The notes beneath the pieces are model-generated. The model ran no database searches, was not told the origin of the DNA, and saw only the letters and a list, made by a program, of their open reading frames with translations. A stretch of DNA of 64,000 bases from Nothophaeocryptopus gaeumannii. Taxonomy: Eukaryota > Ascomycota > Dothideomycetes > Mycosphaerellales > Mycosphaerellaceae. How positions within the stretch are numbered: the first letter of the stretch is position 1; each line of letters begins with the position of its first letter. A program made the position numbers and the translations under genes. The DNA is taken from NCBI GenBank assembly GCA_031771865.1, contig JASISA010000019.1:744001-808000 (forward strand), in the 5' to 3' direction. Shown one piece after another: positions 59,159 through 64,000 of this stretch.

Positions 59159-61239
59159 TTAATTGTAGTACACGCGTAGCCTCCAAGGAGTCGTACAATG
59201 CTCGTCGTCACCGTCCGATTGGAAATCCCAATGTGTAGTAGCAATACATGTCCAGGAAGGTTAGAAAAAGTCCGATGATGAGAGATCTCACACCACTTGA
59301 AGAATATAGCGATAGTCGCGGTAGTCGATAGTAAATCGACGGCTTTGAGGAGAGGAGAAGCGCCGAACGGGATGTGCGTTCAGCTAGACATTAGTCAATG
59401 CGTCGTAGAGTTTCAGGAAAGCGTCTTTCGCGACAAGAAGTGCACTCGCGCTGAGACGAGGTCGTGATGGTCCGATGGAAGGGCGTCGCTGGCGGTATAA
59501 GAAGAGAGTGTTTGAGGCCAACCTACCTTCCTCCCATCCGCGACGACGACCACCGCCATAGTCCGCGTTTCGACCGGTAAGGCAGGGTTATGCTTGCGTA
59601 AGTTCGGTGGAAATCTTTGAAGCTCTCCTTGACGTAGAGATCAGCGTCGAGCCGCAGCCGGCGACGTCCGTGAAGATTGACAGGGGTTCAGCTGCCAGAA
59701 CAACGACCACTTGACTCGACGCTCGCTTTTGATTCGGCCTCCGTCAAACTTACGCAGCTGTTCCAGAACGCAGAAGAGCTCACGGCGCTGACTTCCTTGA
59801 TATCTGTCCTCTTGGGCGGCGACGATGGCAAGTTTGTTGCTGTATGCACGCTGTATTGTTTCCAGAGAACGAACGACAGCCGCTGGACAGCAGGACCTAC
59901 AGCTCAGCAACCACTTCTTCAACCGGGAAACAGCGACCACCACGAATCCATTGAGACCAATGAAGTGGAGTGATTTCTTGCAGCCGGCAATCTAGACCAG
60001 CGGAACCATCTCCTGAGGCGTTTGAGGTTGTCAGACGACTCGTTGGCCCACTCCTGTCATTCTGACCGCCACGAGAGCAGCGCAGCCCTCATGTCAAATC
60101 CAACGACTTCTTGTCTGCAGGAACTGATCCCTCATCACAGTCAGCAAGTCTTCTCGCTTCTGTTTAGTCCGTATGATGGCGTCCATGAAGACCACGGAGT
60201 CGACATTTGCGATCACCTCGTGAAGACAGCTATCTTTTATGGCCATCTTTGAGAATGGGATCCCGACCTCCTGTCCCCGCCTCTCCACTTGCTCTCCTGC
60301 GAAACCAGTTTAGAAGGTGTCAGGAACAACCCTTCAGAGCCCAATCCGGTGTTTCCCACTTCTGTGGAGCTGGTATCCAAGAAGCATGGTGCGCCAGGTC
60401 AAACAGCTTAGCTTGCTGCGTTTGCAACCATCCAGCTGTACGAGGTTGGAGGACAGTGCGCCTATGCCAAGTCACGGCAATGGACAATGCCAACCACTCT
60501 AGCTCGGAGAGGTGGAGGAGGGTACGACGTGGCCGAGCTTCACGATGTGTATACGACCTGGTGATGTGGTCTGGTGCCAGAAGAGCGTGAATGTATCATG
60601 CCAGCAAAGAACGCTTACGCACAGCAATCAGAAAGGTTCATGCTCACGGTTTCCACCTTTCCAGCTGGAACAGCATCAACTCGGATTCTTTTACGACTGG
60701 ATCAGCCATCTGCGGCGACAGCTCTGTCGTGGATGCAGTTGACTTGACTGCTGTCTTGTATGCGCGGATCATCGTCAACGAGGCACACGCCGTTGCTTCG
60801 GCCATTGTCGAGCACTCTGACAGCGAGCTGAGAGACTGTACCCTGGCTTCTTCTTCGACATGAACGTATTTTCGTAAGTCGCTTTTCATTATCCCGTGCT
60901 GATAATCTTCCAACCTTTACCGACTTGATTGCTTCTTGCCCTCGTTTGTGCGACAACAAGAGACACTTCGCTTTTGTCTGGACGTTTGGGCCCATAGCGG
61001 TATCTCTATACATCATTCAACAATGTTCAACAATTCTGCATGGCTCAACATCACACAGCGTTCTTTTTCTTTGCTCCCTTGTGATGGTCGACAAATGTGT
61101 GCCTGAGGTATGACTGCAGATACCAAGACACACCGGTGCGGGCAGCTTGCATGTTGAAACGACACACCACTTTCTTTCGACGACACAACCAAGCTTTGCC
61201 AACTCTTTCGCAGAGAACACAGATACGAGAACCAGCAAC
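59159..61239. other. gene-poor 2-kb spacer, possible relics
   Basis: No gene is called. Frames on both strands at 60591-60913 overlap as antisense pairs (minus strand starts MEDYQHGIMKSDLRKYVH), and the plus-strand stretch near 60420-60560 reads QLYEVGGQCAYAKSRQW with a stop on either side; these look more protein-like than most spacers but match nothing I know. The final 300 bases should be the calmodulin-like promoter. Confidence 0.35.
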
Positions 61240-62053
61240 ATGGAGCACTTGAGCGCACAAGAGAAAGAAAATTTCAGAGAAGCATTCCGACTTTTCGTAT
61301 GATCCCCTCAACATTGTGCGAACCAGGGCTCTCAGATACTGACTTCCATTTCAGGATAAAAACGGCGATGGTATGAGAAGACCCATGTCGAGGCCTGAGT
61401 TTCGAGCATCAATCGATAACTGACAACTTCAAGGCGAAATCTCAACCGCAGAGCTCGGCGAAGTCATGCGCTCCCTCGGCCTGAAACCCACAGATCAAGA
61501 GGTCCAAGATATGATGGCCGAAGTCGACGCCGATAACAGCGGCTCCATAGACGTCAACGGTACATACACTCGTCCTCCTGCCCTGCTCTACCCTACCCTT
61601 CCACACGACCACTCATACCCTACAAGATTTCTCTATCCATACGTAATTCTCCACCCTCCCCTCTCTCCCATCCTCTGCCTCCTTCTGCTCACATCTCCCC
61701 CAGAATTCATGATCATGATGTCCCACAAAATGGGCAGCGTCGACACCGAAGAAGAACTCAAACAAGCCTTCCGGGTCTTCGACAAAGATGGCAACGGGAC
61801 GATAAATGCCGCGGAATTGCGGGATGTGTTGAAGGCTTTGGGAGATGATTTGAATGATAAGGAGATTGATGAGATTATGAAGACGGCGGATACGGATAGT
61901 GATGGGAGTATTGATTGTAAGTTTGTCACTCTGATGTTGAGCAGTCTTCGCCGGGAATGCGGATATTGTTCTGAAAAGATCTTTTGTGGGAGTATGGGCT
62001 AACACATTCTCTCAGTTGAAGAGTTCAAGAGGATTATGCAGGATAACGCATGA
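61240..62053 (+). CDS. calmodulin-like protein with four EF-hands, 149 aa
   Basis: Five exons: 61240-61296, 61355-61370, 61434-61559, 61704-61916 and 62016-62053; all four introns are GT..AG and phases match. The second exon is only 16 nt and sits inside the first EF loop. The EF loops are [36 protein letters not shown] and [12 protein letters not shown], each with acidic residues at positions 1, 3, 5 and 12. Length equals canonical calmodulin, but it diverges ([19 protein letters not shown] start, [18 protein letters not shown]), so it is probably a calmodulin paralog rather than the essential calmodulin gene. It should bind four Ca2+ and pass the signal to target proteins. The tail MQDNA differs from the usual M-T/A-K ending. 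Confidence 0.93.
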
Positions 62054-62733
62054 GCTGCTTCGTGAACAAGAGCAGTGTCGAGATGCATGCTCGGCTTTGT
62101 CTCTTCATTTGCTAAAGCGACAGATACAGCGACTGGGCCAAGATCAGAACGGCGACCAAAGATGTTGATGCAGACTGAAAGGGGAGATTGAAATTTTGGG
62201 CGAGGTCATTTGGATTTGATATCAGGCTCATTTAGCTCACGAATTTCCTTTCATCAAGCCTGCTTTATCTATTATCCACATCTCGTTCTGCGCCATTGTC
62301 ATGCCGAGGTCGATGGCATCCCAGCGCCCACCATCCCCAACTTCTCAATCTGTTCAAAGGGAACTCAGCATAACGCACCGCCTCCCGGAAGGTGGTGGCT
62401 CCCACACACGCCTCCAGGCTCCCTCATTTGGAAGCTGTTTACAAAACAAAACGAACACGATTCGTGTATGTCTCTTCACTCAGGCATAGGCCTAGCCGTC
62501 CGAGAGTGGCGTCCAAGTGACGGCTGGAGCGAAGCCGTACAAAAGACTGAGCAGGGCGGGCTGTGTGTGACTTGCTCGGAGGGCTTGAGGTGTTGTAGGT
62601 GAGGGCGAGCGAAAAGTTGAATGAGTGTCTGTTGTAGTCGATCACCTTGATATACATGACTGGTTGACTTCTTTAACGACGTTTTAAGGGTCAATTTGCT
62701 GGGAAGTCAGCTTTTTCTCGTCTTTGACCTCAG
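62054..62733. other. intergenic, no gene recognised
   Basis: A 680-base gap between the calmodulin-like gene and the minus-strand repeat locus. A 130-codon plus-strand frame (62210-62602) has no similarity. Confidence 0.4.
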
Positions 62734-63039
62734 TCAAGGCCTTGTGGTGCCAATTGACGGTTCCGTTGCCTGGTTGATGAAGGCGTCGAGATCTGCCTGA
62801 ATCTGGTCTTGGCGATACTGCTCAGCGAAGGGGCCTGGCGTGCTAGCAGTCTCGTGGGTGGTGGTATATCGGCGACAGTGACACCGAAGACCTTGTTCTG
62901 ATTCGGGCGCGGCATCTCGCCGGCAGACGATGTTGCTCTGCCTTTTTAACAGCGTCTCGGGGGCAGGGTGGGTGACCTGAGGCTTGAGAGGCGTCGATAT
63001 CGCTGCTCTCTGTCTCTCCGTGGGAGCAACGCATAGCAT
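62734..63039 (-). CDS. possible 3' exon of repeat-rich gene at right edge
   Basis: A 101-codon open frame on the minus strand. It contains ISTPLKPQVTHPAPETLLKR, which repeats the STPLKPT segment encoded at 63692-64000, and ends with FAEQYRQDQIQADLDAFINQ and a short tail, which reads like real protein. I suspect it is the last exon of the same gene (or a decayed copy), with the intervening 0.65 kb as intron or broken repeat. No family recognised; the splice boundaries are not fixed. Confidence 0.35.
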   Translation of the reverse strand: MLCVAPTERQRAAISTPLKPQVTHPAPETLLKRQSNIVCRRDAAPESEQGLRCHCRRYTTTHETASTPGPFAEQYRQDQIQADLDAFINQATEPSIGTTRP

Positions 63040-63170
63040 TGATCGGGCAAGTTAAGCGGCAACGGCTGTGGCGGCCGTCTTGCTATTGGTTTATAAAGTC
63101 CAGGAATCCTTGACGAGCGTTGATGGGCGACACGTTCGCGAATCGTGACTCAGATAGAACCACAAAAAGC

Positions 63171-63193
63171 ACTCTCTCCCTCTCTCTCTCTCC
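63171..63193. repeat. CT microsatellite
   Basis: A pyrimidine tract of about 23 bases, mainly CT repeats, within the spacer between the two frames of the right-edge locus. Confidence 0.85.
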
Positions 63194-63520
63194 CCTTGGG
63201 GCGCCCAGAAAATCAGTGGGAGTGCACCCGAGGCACAGAGAGACTTTTCCCACACTCTCATATGAGAGCGGCCATGGCCACCACACCCATCAGAACTAAG
63301 CCAACATCAGGGCTAAGCCGACAGCAGGTCCAGCGATAGCCGCGGCGCCTGTGGCGGTTCGGGTTGGCGGGCTTCGCCCAAGTTTTGTAAGCAGGCGTGG
63401 TGGTAGACGGCCCATCTCGAACGCTCTCTTTTTGAGGAGTTTCCGTACGAGCGCCAGGTAGACGCATAGAGAGGCGAAGCCGTACAGATCGGCTTCGACT
63501 CACTGAAAGTTGCTCACGGG

Positions 63521-63860
63521 TGCTAGCCGAAGCGTGTCGGAAGCTCGACTTCCAAGCAGGCAGGGTATGTCGTAGTGGGCTTGAGAGGCACCAATGGAGA
63601 GGCAGCATACCTTGGCGAGGTCATGCTGCTGCTTGAGGTGGAGACGGCATACTTCGGCGACATCTTGCTGCTGGTGGTCTTTCCGTGAGTGCTAGCCGAA
63701 TATGTGTGTCGGAGGCTCGTTCCGGAGGCAGGTCGCAGTTGGCTTGAGAGGCGTCGAGGTGGAAACAGCATACTGGGGCGACGTCTTGCTGCCGCCAGAG
63801 ACGGGGTACTTCGGTGCCGGCTGGGTTGGCGTCTTGGTCCAGAGCGTGCAGCTTTCTGTC
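63521..63860. repeat. two imperfect 169-bp direct repeats
   Basis: TGCTAGCCGAA recurs at 63521 and 63690, followed each time by a TGTCGGA-GCTCG segment, a GGCAGG segment and GGCTTGAGAGGC. Within them a shorter motif, GGCATACTTCGGCGACATCT and variants, occurs near 63603, 63648 and 63766; on the minus strand it encodes SPKYAVSTS, SPRYAASP and SPQYAVSTS. Confidence 0.65.
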
Positions 63861-64000
63861 ACGACTGGTGGTGGTGATGAACAGTCCAAGACGGTTCTTC
63901 GTGACTGTGATGGTCTGGGCGTATGGGTGAGACGACGAGGAGTGGTAGTAGCCTTATGGAAAAAGCAAATGACGGTGGGATCGGCGACCAACTCAGTGGC
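63692..64000 (-). CDS. partial repeat protein open at right window edge
   Basis: The minus-strand frame is open from beyond the edge to a TAG at 63692-63694. It has a Thr/Pro/Arg-rich start (ATTTPRRLTHTPRPSQSRRT), then PAPKYPVSGGSKTSPQYAVS, STPLKPTATCL and ends with THIFG. The next repeat unit downstream continues in another frame (ASTHGKTTSSKMSPKYAVST, TSPRYAASPLVPLKPTTTYP) and again ends in FG-stop at the same place, which suggests either an indel in an old repeat protein or coincidence of duplicated DNA. It may be an intrinsically disordered or surface-type protein or a decaying gene; no family recognised. Confidence 0.4.
   Translation of the reverse strand, partial: ATELVADPTVICFFHKATTTPRRLTHTPRPSQSRRTVLDCSSPPPVVTESCTLWTKTPTQPAPKYPVSGGSKTSPQYAVSTSTPLKPTATCLRNEPPTHIFG

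Overview
This window is nuclear DNA of a filamentous ascomycete, most likely a Dothideomycete of the Capnodiales/Mycosphaerellales type. The support is: many short (about 50-60 nt) GT..AG introns with CTGAC/CTAAC branch sites, typical fungal nuclear families (DUF3176 membrane protein, GH55 glucanase, sedolisin and aspergillopepsin-like proteases, HET-domain and highly reducing PKS relics), mitochondrial ribosomal protein genes encoded in the nucleus, and a family of small divergent F-box proteins as found in that group. The order-level placement is inference; no species is claimed.

Layout. 1-0.9 kb: AT-rich, gene-poor edge. 0.9-4.9 kb: small secreted Cys-containing ORF, an F-box gene, a broken F-box paralog, mitochondrial IF3. 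5.1-8.5 kb: a graveyard holding a HET-domain pseudogene, a truncated sulfotransferase-like gene and a gutted highly reducing polyketide synthase. 8.9-16.4 kb: DCN1 (neddylation), a 2EXR-type protein, a CDF metal transporter, a decayed Gly-rich repeat gene and a Mg-chelatase-like protein. 17-25.6 kb: four metabolic genes (DHCR24-like FAD oxidoreductase, HSL-type esterase, D-galactonate dehydratase, secreted GH2 glycosidase). 26-30.6 kb: a MAPEG protein and three mitoribosomal large-subunit proteins (mL43, mL38, uL4m), two of them head to head. 31-44.4 kb: a 2EXR-like protein, DUF3176 protein, secreted GH55 glucanase, PLP aminotransferase and a large fungal-specific protein. 45.8-52.7 kb: two secreted peptidases (S53 and A1) around a 3.4-kb gene-poor spacer with a diverged 85-bp tandem repeat. 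53-59 kb: two convergent F-box genes, a GNAT and a 6-TM protein with an acidic N-terminus. 61-64 kb: a five-exon calmodulin-like gene and a repeat-rich locus running off the right edge.

How the genes fit together. Mitochondrial translation is represented four times (IF3, mL43, mL38, uL4m). The secreted GH2, GH55, S53 and A1 enzymes suit extracellular digestion of polysaccharide and protein; galactonate dehydratase lies next to the GH2 gene, which would fit galactose use (inference). The strongest non-routine signals are the decayed genes at 2.5-8.5 kb whose stop codons look like C-to-T/G-to-A changes (RIP-like), the GH2 intron lacking an AG at its expected 3' end, and two decayed or repeat-rich loci at 14.4 kb and 62.7-64 kb. 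I found no convincing new defence-like or otherwise undescribed multi-gene system.
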